Positions 51,201-59,681 of a stretch of 64,000 bases of DNA are shown one piece after another. Origin of the DNA: Pseudanabaena sp. Chao 1811 (GTDB taxonomy: Bacteria; Cyanobacteriota; Cyanobacteriia; Pseudanabaenales; Pseudanabaenaceae); assembly GCF_027942295.1 (NCBI RefSeq), contig NZ_CP101416.1:1759501-1823500 (forward strand), in the 5' to 3' direction. Both the position numbers and the translations under genes were made by a program. The notes under the pieces were generated by a model, which was not told the origin of the DNA, made no database searches, and saw only the letters and a list, made by a program, of their open reading frames with translations. Numbering within the stretch: the stretch's first letter is position 1; each line of letters starts with the position of its first letter.

Positions 51201-53620
51201 GCCTCATAGAGTTTTAGGGTCAGTGGATAGTGAATTTCCCATGCTGTGTCTGGTAATAGACCAATACCGATCGCTAGGTAGTTTTGGGCATCCGCATAGG
51301 CATTAGAATCTTTAGCTTTTTTGCCTGCGATCAGATTTAATTCTGCTAGGGCGAGGCGTTCTTCAGGATCGCGAATTAAGCCCATACCCATATTTAGGTG
51401 ATTGGCAATCCGAAAGGCTTCCTCTTCGATCGCTAAATTTTTGCCATTTTCTTCCTTGTGATGGCAAACTTTTTTGAACAGTTGCCGACCAATTTTTAGA
51501 TGGGTAACTTGTTTCTCGGATTCAGGAATCATCACATAGGCAGCCTGTTGAACCCGATCATGGAGAAATTTGTAGTCAATGAAAAAATCCTCAGAAAACT
51601 CATTTTCGGTGTCAACGATCGCAAATTTATAGTTGTTAGTTAACGGCAAGATTAATCCTTCAGTTAAAACTGGCAATAGATCTTGCAGCACTAGCCGATG
51701 GGGTCTTTCGGTGGCGATCGCAAGGGTTTGCGAATCAAAATGGTTACCAATACAGGCAGCAATTTGAATCATTTTCTGAGTGTCGGGGGTGAGCTTTTGG
51801 ATTTTGTCCAACATCAAATCAACCACATTATCGGTAAAATCTGCGGACTGGATTTGGTCTAAGTTCCATTGCCAGACTCGTTTTTTTAAATCAAAATAGA
51901 TTAATCCCCCTTCGTACAAGGATTTGAGAAATTCGTTAATAAAAAAAGGATTACCATCGGTTTTTTGGAAGACAATTTCAGATAGTGGTTTGATCGTTTC
52001 GCGATCGCATTTGAGCGTATCTGCAACTAATTCATCCACATCTGATTGCTCTAGGGGCAGTAGGACGATATCGTTAATAGCAGTTCCAGTGGCTGCAATC
52101 TCATTGAGCGTTAACCTTAAGGGATGAATAGCATCGACTTCATTATTACGATAGGCTCCGATAATGTAGAGAAACTGACTATCTGTGGAAGTGACGAGTA
52201 GTTCTAAAAGTTTTAAAGAGGCAGCATCAGCCCATTGGAGATCGTCTAAAAAGATCACGAGGGGATGGTTGGGTTTGGTAAAAACATGTACGAAGTTCTG
52301 AAAAACTAAATTGAACCGATTCTGAGCTTCAGTAGGCGGAAGTTCCAATACTGGGGATTGCTTGCCCACGATCTTCTCTACTTCAGGGATCACATCAATA
52401 ATAATTTGGGCATTTTTTCCCAAGGCATTCAGTAATTGATCGCGCCATGTTTGGAGTTGGCTTTCAGTTTCAGTTAGCAATTGTGTGACGAGGTCGCGAA
52501 AGGCATTGACAACGGCACTATAGGGAATATTACGTTGAAACTGATCGAACTTTCCTGAAATGAAGTACCCCCTTTGTTTGGTAATTGGCTTATAGATTTC
52601 GTGAACGAGTGCGGATTTACCAATGCCAGAGAAACCCGTGACCATGATTACTTCGGCTTTCCCAAAGCGCAGACATTCAAATACCGCTAGTAATAGCCAA
52701 ATTTCTAGTTCTCGACCATAGAGTTTTTGGGAAACTTGAAACTTATCGGAAATATCCTCTGTGCCTAGTACAAAATTGGTAATTTCGCCTTTAGTTTCCA
52801 ATAGTTTTTTACAAAGGTTTAAATCCGCTTTTAAACCCTGAGCACTTTGATAGCGATCTTCTGCTGTTTTTGCCAATAGTTTCATGACAATATCCGAGAC
52901 GACTTGGGGAATCTCAGGATTGATGCTGCATGGTGCTATGGGGATTTTGGCAATATGGCAATGGACTAACTCGACAGGATCGTTAGCAGTAAAAGGAAGT
53001 TGATCGGTGAGGAGTTCATATAGGGTTACGCCCAAAGAATAGAGATCGCTACGGTTATCAAGGGTACGGTTCATCCGACCTGTTTGCTCAGGGGACATAT
53101 AGCTAAGCGTCCCTTCAAGCGTATGCGGATTACGGATGGTGGGATTTTCTCGCGACAAAATGTTTGAGATGCCAAAGTCAATAATTTTGACTTGAGATGT
53201 CCTTGGATTAAACACGATATTAGAGGGATTGATGTCTTTATGAATGACATTTGCCCCATGAATTTCGCTAAGAATATCGGCAACTTGGGCAGCGATCGCT
53301 AAAATTTCAATCAGATTAAAGCTGCGCGATTTCTTTAAGATGCGAATTGATTCTCCACCAAAATCTTCAAAGGCAATACAGCGAAACCGTTGATATTTGA
53401 TAAAGCTGTAGGCTTTGACTACTCCCTCAATCTGACTGAGCCGACTACAGATTTCATATTCTAATTTGTACCTCGCGATCGCCTCAGGGGTTGGGTACTC
53501 TAATTTAAGGATTTTCAGAATGATCGGTTGATAATCGTTAGTTCGATATCCTCTATACACTAGCGATAATTCGCTTTCATAAATTAACGAATTAATTTTG
53601 TAGTCAGGAATCTCAAACAT
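48278..53620 (-). CDS. Ser/Thr kinase-AAA ATPase-GAF-histidine kinase
   Basis: A 1780-residue cytoplasmic protein. The protein kinase domain (about 1-270) has IILKILK, VIHKDINPSNIV and KIIDFGIS; HKD replaces the usual HRD. An AAA/STAND-type ATPase follows (TGFSGIGKSALVHEIY, about 331; IFLDDLQWAD, about 445), then a long helical TPR-like region (650-1330), GAF (about 1370-1520) and a histidine kinase (GIAHEINTPIGIG, His about 1553; GQGGSGLGLHIVYNL). This is the well-known cyanobacterial trifunctional architecture. It is the largest gene here and is the first of the minus-strand signalling block with the three REC paralogues. Confidence 0.94.
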   Translation of the reverse strand: MFEIPDYKINSLIYESELSLVYRGYRTNDYQPIILKILKLEYPTPEAIARYKLEYEICSRLSQIEGVVKAYSFIKYQRFRCIAFEDFGGESIRILKKSRSFNLIEILAIAAQVADILSEIHGANVIHKDINPSNIVFNPRTSQVKIIDFGISNILSRENPTIRNPHTLEGTLSYMSPEQTGRMNRTLDNRSDLYSLGVTLYELLTDQLPFTANDPVELVHCHIAKIPIAPCSINPEIPQVVSDIVMKLLAKTAEDRYQSAQGLKADLNLCKKLLETKGEITNFVLGTEDISDKFQVSQKLYGRELEIWLLLAVFECLRFGKAEVIMVTGFSGIGKSALVHEIYKPITKQRGYFISGKFDQFQRNIPYSAVVNAFRDLVTQLLTETESQLQTWRDQLLNALGKNAQIIIDVIPEVEKIVGKQSPVLELPPTEAQNRFNLVFQNFVHVFTKPNHPLVIFLDDLQWADAASLKLLELLVTSTDSQFLYIIGAYRNNEVDAIHPLRLTLNEIAATGTAINDIVLLPLEQSDVDELVADTLKCDRETIKPLSEIVFQKTDGNPFFINEFLKSLYEGGLIYFDLKKRVWQWNLDQIQSADFTDNVVDLMLDKIQKLTPDTQKMIQIAACIGNHFDSQTLAIATERPHRLVLQDLLPVLTEGLILPLTNNYKFAIVDTENEFSEDFFIDYKFLHDRVQQAAYVMIPESEKQVTHLKIGRQLFKKVCHHKEENGKNLAIEEEAFRIANHLNMGMGLIRDPEERLALAELNLIAGKKAKDSNAYADAQNYLAIGIGLLPDTAWEIHYPLTLKLYEAAAESAYLNTDFDECHRLVDRIMHHANHILDTIKSYKVKINAYTAQRKFHEVPTTVNSILIRLGEPIPPFPSELQVGIELLRTELRTRLRGIKDWTALPAMTDPYKIAAVYIMTTIATSAINLNPLLVGIVILRIVNLILQYGVSPDSLIIGAAYGLIRWVAFQDIERSYRIGLVSLQLIEQNHVRAGSSLSISAFEACLRHWKEHLRDSVPNLRQAIQIGIEFGEYEAISFSVSAYCMHRFFVGDPLGVVIQDFQNYDGLLLNKIKQPQIVDQHRAWHQLALNFVGLGENMPFLVGTAIDEFEMLPTFLAEKNGIPSYYTCTAKGMSHYFFYDYKEAIPAFEQAIPFARSIVSAYGFALHNFYQSLACLGLCRSLPKSSHQIYLKQVAKNQNKMRRWAKHCPMNFQHKYELVEAERYALLGKQIEAMAYYDRAIKGARKNEYIQEEALANERAGKFHLQYGRDKIAQTYFIDASSCYQSWGAIAKVQHLQVNYLQFFSHRFAAHKDAQLFDNRYSSLSTTTMMANRSMEIDLASVVKTFQILSDEIDLKKLLAKLMKILIENAGAQVGYLILEREEGLKIEAIGNAGSDEIEVLGSRSMENAVPVSIVNFVARTLESVVLGNATQEGKFTNDDYIQLHQPKSLLCMPLINQGELAGILYLENDLVTEAFTIDRLKVLTLLSSQAAIAINNARLYSNLKLFNENLEQLVSDRTQELSQALTNLKAAQTELVESEKMAALGGLVAGIAHEINTPIGIGVTAASLIADKTQSLTNAIKNGSLKRSDLEKFMDSLQQSSMIVMSNLNRAAELIQSFKQVAVDQSSEERRSFNLKAYLEEVLLNLQPKLKRTKINVQIDCADNIILDSFPGLISQITTNLVMNSLIHAYDPNDNGTILFVISEQNQRLIFEFSDDGKGISSDNIGKIFDPFYTTKRGQGGSGLGLHIVYNLVTQKLQGSITCESQVGVGTKFIIQIPL

Positions 53621-53700
53621 GACCTCGATTACCTCTCAAGCTTTAAGGATAAATTTTATAGCAGGTTTTTAATGGATGGATGTGCGTTGGCAAACTAACA

Positions 53701-53804
53701 TAAGTATCTGGATGCAATTAAATCTCCCCCCCAAACCTTTAGTGCAGAAGCCGCAAATGCCACAGGTTTTCGCTCTAGTTTGTTAATTATGCCCAACTAT
53801 CAAT
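53701..53804. mobile_element. AAGTAGC MITE-like element (copy D, degraded)
   Basis: Left TAAGTATCTGGATGCAATTA and right TTAATTATGCCCAACTATC are relics of the family's terminal inverted repeats. Inside, CACAGGTTTT matches copy A. Confidence 0.6.
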
Positions 53805-53825
53805 TAATTCTGCCTTTAACGGGAA

Positions 53826-53878
53826 TTCGATAATGCCATTTGCGCGGCGCGAAGCGCCGCGCAAATGGCATTATCGAA
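53826..53878. repeat. Perfect hairpin 25+3+25, GCGCGAAGCGC tip
   Basis: TTCGATAATGCCATTTGCGC and its complement around GAA. A sister at 62203 shares CGCCATTTGCGC. It lies behind the P450 gene end and could serve as a terminator. Confidence 0.75.
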
Positions 53879-53889
53879 CTGACCTGCCT

Positions 53890-55251
53890 TTAGTTACTGC
53901 GGGGTTGGACACGCACATAAAACCTATTGCTTGGGGAAAGAGTAGGATTGCTAATGGGTTGAATTGTGTAATTGGGAGATTCTAAAGAAAACTCAAACCG
54001 ATGTAATAGCGTCGCCATTGTGAGCATGATTTGCACTTCCGCCAAACCATTGCCTAGACATAAATGTGCGCCTGCCCCAAAGGGAGCAAAAGCTCCATTT
54101 TGCTTATGTTCATTTCGAGGTGGATGAAAGCGATCAATATCGAATGTATGAGGATTTGGGAAATATTGTGGTAAAAAATGCGGCACAGTCGTGGCAATGA
54201 TCACATGGGTTCCTGCATCCACCCGAAAGCCTTTAAAGGCAAAATCGGCGATCGCATACCGTTGAATTGCCGTCGCCACAGGATACATCCGCAGTGTTTC
54301 CATCGCAGCCCCATGCAAAGCGCTCAGACCACGCAATCCTTCAGCATTGGGAATACCATCTTGAAATAGCCCATCAACTTCCTGTATCACTTTTGCCATG
54401 ATCTCAGGAGATTTGAGTAAAGCATAAAGCATGAAGGAACAGGTATTCGCCACCGTGTCCAAACCTGCGAGATAGGGACCCACGGCGGCAGCAATCATTT
54501 CCGATTCCGATAGCAAAGGATGCGGTTGTTGGCAGTCAGTTAGTAACTCATCGATTAAATTCGGCTTTTGTCGCTTAGTCTGAGACATCCGATTTTTTTT
54601 GATCGCCAGCTTTGCTAGTTCTAGCACTCTTTTTCGCGATCGCTGATAGGAGGGCAGCCATAGCAAAAAAGATGGCAATTGCTTTACCACTGTCACATTT
54701 AAGGCAGTCTGTAAAAATCTGACTAGGTCGCCACGATAGTGACTTGGGGAGCAGTCCGCTAACAACATCCCCAATTGCTCACAGATGATTTGTTGAAAAA
54801 AGGGTAAAACTTGGACTCTTTGCCCCGATCGCAAATTTGCAGTCAGCTCAACTATTAATTGGATCGTCTCTGGAAAAGCATGAATGATTGAATTGCGCGA
54901 ATAACTAGGCTGTAAAAAGCGGCGCTGTTGTAAATGGCGATCGCCATCTAAACTGACCAGCAAGTTATCCGTACCTAACTCTTTGCAAAAATCTTGCCAA
55001 AAATCTTGAACACTGAGAAACTCTGTTCCTACCTGATTGACAAATTGGTTTGCCTCAGTTCCTGCGATGACGGTGAATTGACGATTAAGGGCGCGAACTC
55101 GAAAAATTGCACCGACTTCATGGTACTGCTTGACAAAGAACCCAAGGTTATCTTTAGCGAGTTCTAAACTACTCCCCAAAATTGGGAATCCTTTGACTAA
55201 AGGTGGAAGCGGAATATTATTAACTTCCCGTGACCATAAATTATCAATCAT
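53890..55251 (-). CDS. Cytochrome P450
   Basis: A 453-residue soluble P450. The oxygen-binding helix has AGLDT (262-266), the ExxR pair is ETLR (318-321) and the heme loop is FGAGAHLCLGNG with Cys398 as ligand. All core motifs are intact. It may resemble CYP120-type cyanobacterial enzymes (retinoid-like substrates), but the assignment is uncertain. An electron donor is not encoded nearby. It is adjacent to, but probably separate from, the porin gene, with 80 bases between them. Confidence 0.92.
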   Translation of the reverse strand: MIDNLWSREVNNIPLPPLVKGFPILGSSLELAKDNLGFFVKQYHEVGAIFRVRALNRQFTVIAGTEANQFVNQVGTEFLSVQDFWQDFCKELGTDNLLVSLDGDRHLQQRRFLQPSYSRNSIIHAFPETIQLIVELTANLRSGQRVQVLPFFQQIICEQLGMLLADCSPSHYRGDLVRFLQTALNVTVVKQLPSFLLWLPSYQRSRKRVLELAKLAIKKNRMSQTKRQKPNLIDELLTDCQQPHPLLSESEMIAAAVGPYLAGLDTVANTCSFMLYALLKSPEIMAKVIQEVDGLFQDGIPNAEGLRGLSALHGAAMETLRMYPVATAIQRYAIADFAFKGFRVDAGTHVIIATTVPHFLPQYFPNPHTFDIDRFHPPRNEHKQNGAFAPFGAGAHLCLGNGLAEVQIMLTMATLLHRFEFSLESPNYTIQPISNPTLSPSNRFYVRVQPRSN

Positions 55252-55331
55252 TGTTTTGATTCCTGAAACCTTGGTTATAAAGGATTAACCACGTAGTTGT
55301 AGCTAACCCTAAATTCATTCCCTAACACTTC

Positions 55332-57182
55332 CTAAAATAAGAACTGTGTTCGTAACACTGCTCCCCAAACGGCGGGATTACTACTAAAGTTATTCGCATT
55401 AAATGTCCCAAACAGCGAAGGCACAAGTGTCATAAATTTCGTGATGGGATAGGAATAGGTTAATTCCAAATCATATTGTGTACCACCATCCCCATTCCCT
55501 GACACCAGAAAGTTGCGCCCAGACAGCACTTGAAAGGGAATCATAAAAGCGACAGTAGCTACAGCCCCTTCCTTACCTAGATCAGGAAAAGCTAAGCCTA
55601 ATTGAAAGGCTTGCAGATTTACATTCCCCCCAGCGATTGCAGGATTTACAGGTGCAATCTGGTAGCTACTATAGGAATAACGACCAAATAAACCAAAGGA
55701 TTGATTTAGCAACCAATCAAAGTTAAACACAAAATTGTCGCCTGTGCTGTCTTGTAGCCTACCGCCAAATCCATCATCCACAACACCTCTAGCTGAATAG
55801 GTCAAGAAGAAAGGGAAATTGGGTTGTCCCAAGGGAGAAGCGGGAGGTGCTTGGTTATAGGTACGACTGTAGAGAAATCGTAAATTTGTGGAATCACTTG
55901 GGGAATAGGTGAGTTCCGCTAGCAGTTGATTAGATCCACCAAACAAACCGCGATTGGGGTTATTAGCACTATCACCACCAAAATAAAGGAAAGAAGCATC
56001 GTTACGGGCTAGATAACCTGCTTTAAGCAGCAATTGATCGGACATGCGCCAACTAGCGATCGCGCCTGCTCCCGACAAACCAGTATTAGCAAGGGTACTC
56101 TGATAGGAGTTTAAGCCTCCTGCGCCATTAAGCACTGACGTAAAGCGATTAACATCAAACTGTCGAAAAGACAGGATTTTGGGGCCAATTTGGAGCCTCA
56201 CCGTATCACTAATGGGGAAACTATAGAACAGCTCAAATAAACCAATGCTGTTGGGGGATAAAGGTACAACGGGATTGGAGTCAGCATAGGGAACTCCAAA
56301 GGTGCTAGAAAAACCTGCGGAACTATAGGCACTAGCTGGCGGATTGCCATTACCCATCGCCAAAATTAAATTCAGCGTATCTTTACCTGTAAACGAAGAG
56401 GTCAAGAGCAGATAGTTAGAATAGCTGAAAGTGGTATTTGGCTTTTCTGTAATTGTGCCGACAATAGGACTTCCTGTAAATGGGTTGCGGGTAGCAAATC
56501 GAGCGACAGGTGTACTTCCCGCAATTGGGAATCCTTCTGCAAGGATGTTCCCATTACTAAAAGCACTACTGAGATTAAAGGAACTCAGAATATTGAGTTT
56601 GGTCGTGGTGGAGAACTGCTGTGATTCTATTTGACTAGTTTTCGCCTCTAGTGCATCGATCTTTCCCCTTAAGACCGACAATTCAGCCGCAAATTCTTCT
56701 TGGAGTTTTTTGAGGGTTGCTAAGTCTTGTTGACTTACCTTGTCGGCTAAACCTGCACTCACGATTTCATTAATTTTATCTAAACAGGCATTCAGTCCTG
56801 CGGCAAATTCGTAACGAGCGATCGCTTGTTTGCCCTGATAAGTTCGGTTGGGATAGCCTGCAATACATCCATACCGTTCAACTAAACTTTGGAGGGAGAT
56901 AAAAGCCCAGTCAGTTGCCTTGACATCTGATAGTTGTGATACAGAGGTAACTTCGGCGATCGCTTGCTTGGGTTCGTCTATGTAACTGCTAATGCGATCG
57001 CGTTGCTGAGAATCTAGTGTATTGGAAATAGAAGGCTCAATGAAAATTTTGCTCTCTTTAATTTCTTTTGTTTCTTTAACTTTTGGGACAGGTTCTAACG
57101 CCAAGGCTTGAGTACCAAGATCCGCAAAGATATTGAAGATGGCGGATAGTATTATCAAAGTAGCGTAAATCTTGGTATTCAT
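55332..57182 (-). CDS. SLH-OprB outer-membrane porin (Som/iron-uptake type)
   Basis: Started at 57182 (MNTKIYATLIILSAIFN), with GTGAGG just upstream; a longer frame adds eight residues (MCDGCEDC) with no sign of use. The 616-residue product has a signal peptide, an SLH domain (VSQLSDVKATDWAFISLQSL ... ARYEFAAGLNACLDK), a coiled coil (LAALKKLQEEFAAELSVLR-like) and a beta-barrel OprB-type region to the C-terminal LF. It is anchored to peptidoglycan through SLH and forms the outer-membrane pore of cyanobacteria, with roles in inorganic ion uptake such as iron. Confidence 0.9.
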   Translation of the reverse strand: MNTKIYATLIILSAIFNIFADLGTQALALEPVPKVKETKEIKESKIFIEPSISNTLDSQQRDRISSYIDEPKQAIAEVTSVSQLSDVKATDWAFISLQSLVERYGCIAGYPNRTYQGKQAIARYEFAAGLNACLDKINEIVSAGLADKVSQQDLATLKKLQEEFAAELSVLRGKIDALEAKTSQIESQQFSTTTKLNILSSFNLSSAFSNGNILAEGFPIAGSTPVARFATRNPFTGSPIVGTITEKPNTTFSYSNYLLLTSSFTGKDTLNLILAMGNGNPPASAYSSAGFSSTFGVPYADSNPVVPLSPNSIGLFELFYSFPISDTVRLQIGPKILSFRQFDVNRFTSVLNGAGGLNSYQSTLANTGLSGAGAIASWRMSDQLLLKAGYLARNDASFLYFGGDSANNPNRGLFGGSNQLLAELTYSPSDSTNLRFLYSRTYNQAPPASPLGQPNFPFFLTYSARGVVDDGFGGRLQDSTGDNFVFNFDWLLNQSFGLFGRYSYSSYQIAPVNPAIAGGNVNLQAFQLGLAFPDLGKEGAVATVAFMIPFQVLSGRNFLVSGNGDGGTQYDLELTYSYPITKFMTLVPSLFGTFNANNFSSNPAVWGAVLRTQFLF

Positions 57183-57325
57183 GCAGTCCTCACACCCATC
57201 ACACAATAATTGATTAATTGGTTATTAATAGAGGTTTCTACGATTTAATAAAGAACCAGATTCTTTATGCCACAGCTTTGCTGCACCCAAAAAATTGTCT
57301 TTTATTTTTCTACGCATCCCTCATA

Positions 57326-57413
57326 TCGCAATCCTAAATGGTTTGTGGAAGCGCACCCCTTCGGGGTGCGCTTCCACAAACCTAAAAATCTACAAATGAT
57401 TTAGGACTGCTAT
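57326..57413. repeat. Palindromic repeat, AGCAATCCTAAAT family (copy 3)
   Basis: CGCAATCCTAAATGG at left and AATGATTTAGGACTGC at right, with a 20+3+20 hairpin (57340-57382; TTC loop, so GAA on the other strand). It is in the divergent gap 57207-57720 between the porin and a small secreted gene. Confidence 0.75.
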
Positions 57414-57480
57414 AGAATATTAAATAGCTTTTTTGGTTTATAGCCAAGTTATTGTTTTACAACTTTTATGATCATAGAAC

Positions 57481-57585
57481 TAAGTAGCTGGGTGCAATTA
57501 AATCTAAAATCTACAAACCTGTAGTTCAATCTATACGTGAGCCACAGGTTTTGGGGCTGCTTTTTTAATAATGCCCAGCCACTTA
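57481..57585. mobile_element. AAGTAGC MITE-like element (copy A)
   Basis: Left end TAAGTAGCTGGGTGCAATTA and right end TAATGCCCAGCCACTTA are inverted repeats; 105 bp. It includes CACAGGTTTTGGGGC shared with copy D. The other half of the gap 57207-57720 shows no gene. Confidence 0.72.
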
Positions 57586-57720
57586 TTGAAAATATTGATG
57601 TCCCATACTTTAATACTTTAGTCGGGGGGCATTATTATGATCATTAACTTAGGATGATCACATTATGGATGGGGAAAGAAATTAAATCTATATTTAAAAT
57701 TACATCTAAGTATATTTAAG

Positions 57721-58188
57721 ATGAAAATAAATTCTGCCTTTTTAATTGCGATCGCTATGGCATCTATTGTCAATCCCCTTGAGATGCTTCCCCAAGTCTT
57801 CGCATCACCTATCCATCCTTCTATGCCACTCCATCAAACAGGAATGGAGCCGACAAATAAGGATTCTGAATGTAAAGCCTTTATAACGATTACGAATAAA
57901 GCTGCGGGAGCCGCAAACACGATGGATCTGGCGGTAATCTTACGTTATATCAATGAACTCAAACAAGATTTACTGGTATTGAAAGTCGAAGATAGTCAGC
58001 TCAAATCCTTGCAGGAGCGCTACTTGCAATTTTCTGGAGACATGAGTGAGCAATTGACCCAAGCTAAGCGGGATCAAGCACAGGGAGACTATGCTGCCTT
58101 TCAATCTGCCTCCGCGAGTTTGACTGCTACTGGTAGCAGAGGCATTGATTTAGAACAAGAGTTACAGCAATATTGTGGAAAATCTTAA
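57721..58188 (+). CDS. Small secreted hypothetical protein
   Basis: A 155-residue protein with a signal peptide (MKINSAFLIAIAMASIVNPL ... QVFAS, likely cut after ASP near 29-31) and an alpha-helical mature part. Residues about 85-150 (LKQDLLVLKVEDSQLKSLQERYLQF) read as coiled coil. Two cysteines, one near residue 52 in SECKAF and one in QQYCGKS at the end, could form a disulfide. No known domain is recognised. It lies between two MITE-bearing gaps. Confidence 0.65.
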   Translation: MKINSAFLIAIAMASIVNPLEMLPQVFASPIHPSMPLHQTGMEPTNKDSECKAFITITNKAAGAANTMDLAVILRYINELKQDLLVLKVEDSQLKSLQERYLQFSGDMSEQLTQAKRDQAQGDYAAFQSASASLTATGSRGIDLEQELQQYCGKS

Positions 58189-58194
58189 TCCTTC

Positions 58195-58271
58195 AAGTAG
58201 CTTGACATAATTAAAACCCAAAAGCCCAAAACTGTAGCGCACGCGCAGCGTGCGCTACAGTTTTGGGCTTT
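58195..58271. repeat. Half AAGTAGC element with hairpin 24+3+24 (copy E)
   Basis: The left end AAGTAGCTTGACATAATTAA matches the right end of copy C. It runs into a perfect hairpin (58221-58271; loop GCA). The other terminal repeat is missing. It lies between convergent genes, so it can serve as a terminator. Confidence 0.6.
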
Positions 58272-58307
58272 GATAAGAAGGATGGTGCAACATGCCACCT
58301 TTATTAT

Positions 58308-59345
58308 CTAAAACTTAATCTGGTAATTGGTAATTCCTGTATTTCTAGCTACTGTCAAGAGTGCTGATGATGGACGCTGAGCAAGGTAACTGATAATTTG
58401 TTTGGCATCGCTAATTGGTGCGCCATTTAAGCTCACAAGGCGATCGCCTTTTTGTAAACCCATGCGGCTAGCCAGAGAGTTAGGGCGGACTTCATAAACA
58501 GTGAGACTATTGGTAAGCACTACTCCTAATAGAGGGCGTTCCGTCGAGGTAGCCGTTGTAGATTTAATGGAAGCTTGAGGAGAAGTGGAAGCTGTAGTTG
58601 GTGATGAAATCTGTGGAAGACTAGCGATGTTATTGGCAGCCTTGTTGGTGGGAATGAAGGCAGCACTGCGGGTAAGAAATTCCTTGGTAATAGGAGCGCT
58701 AGTTGCAAAACCAATGCCTGTATTCGAGCGACCATCGGGGCTGAGGATTGATTTGTTCACTCCAATAATTTCCCCACGGGAGTTGAGCAAAGGACCTCCA
58801 GAATTCCCAGGATTGAGTCGGGCATCGGTTTGAAGATCGCCATTAGCTGCTACACGGCTGAGAATGCCAGTGGTGAGGGTTCCTGACAAACCAAAGGGAC
58901 TACCGATCGCAAATACTTTTTGCCCAACGAGAAGGCTGTCTCGATCCGCTAGGGATAAGCTAGGAAAGCGATCGCTGCTGATAATTTTTACTAGGGCTAA
59001 GTCATTTTTGCGATCAATTGTGAGAACTTGTCCATCATAGGTTTTACCATCGATATTGATTATCTTGACATTGCCATTCTTTGCGTCGTGAATGACATGC
59101 TCATTAGTAATGACTAGACCTTCAGGGGTAATGATGCTGCCTGAGCCAGTGCTAGTTGCGGTTTTAATGGTGACTACCGCAGGATTAGATGAACGATAAA
59201 CTTCCATCGTGATTTTTTCTTCAGGATCAAAATCCTTGGGTGCAGCAGTCGCAGCTTTGCTAAAACTAGGAATGCTAACTAGTAAGGCGGATACAAGGCT
59301 CAAGGCGATCGCTGTAGATTTCATAGTCTTCTCTGTCGTCTGCAT
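58308..59345 (-). CDS. HtrA/Deg-type serine protease with PDZ domain
   Basis: A 345-residue S1C protease. Signal peptide MKSTAIALSLVSALLVSIPS (Met8 may be the real start), protease core with catalytic His83 (NEHVIHD), Asp115 (KNDLALV) and Ser182 (NPGNSGGPLL), and one PDZ domain at the C-terminus (LASRMGLQKGDRLVSLNG). It acts outside the cytoplasm in protein quality control, as HhoA/HhoB/HtrA do in cyanobacteria. It is shorter than the typical 390-450-residue enzymes. The Ser/Thr-rich linker (TTASTSPQASIKSTTATST) sits between protease and PDZ domain. Confidence 0.93.
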   Translation of the reverse strand: MQTTEKTMKSTAIALSLVSALLVSIPSFSKAATAAPKDFDPEEKITMEVYRSSNPAVVTIKTATSTGSGSIITPEGLVITNEHVIHDAKNGNVKIINIDGKTYDGQVLTIDRKNDLALVKIISSDRFPSLSLADRDSLLVGQKVFAIGSPFGLSGTLTTGILSRVAANGDLQTDARLNPGNSGGPLLNSRGEIIGVNKSILSPDGRSNTGIGFATSAPITKEFLTRSAAFIPTNKAANNIASLPQISSPTTASTSPQASIKSTTATSTERPLLGVVLTNSLTVYEVRPNSLASRMGLQKGDRLVSLNGAPISDAKQIISYLAQRPSSALLTVARNTGITNYQIKF

Positions 59346-59430
59346 AATTCCTGTTATGGCAAACTTGACGGGAGTAGCGATCGCGCAGTTCCGAGAAGCA
59401 TCTACGCTATTTATCGTAGATATGTAGTGC

Positions 59431-59582
59431 TAAGTAGCTAGGTATAAATGAATAAGCCCGCCGCAGAGCGGCGGAGAATTTACCCTTTAGCTAGATTAAA
59501 AAAATAGAACTAAAAGCTGTGGCGCACGCTGCGCGTGCGCCACAGCATTTGGGGTTTATATTTAATTGCGCCTAGCTACTTA
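59431..59582. mobile_element. AAGTAGC MITE-like element (copy B)
   Basis: TAAGTAGCTAGGTATAAAT at the left and TTTAATTGCGCCTAGCTACT at the right. It contains a 14+3+14 hairpin (59516-59546, TGC loop) and CCGCCGCAGAGCGGCGG. 152 bp, in the divergent gap 59346-59681. Confidence 0.75.
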
Positions 59583-59681
59583 CTCCTCACAGGTTGCATA
59601 AATCGAGCGCTTCTTCAGATTTGTGGGTTAAAATGCTGTTGTAGCAAATAAGGCTTCTCTAAGCTATGTACCCCAAAAGAT

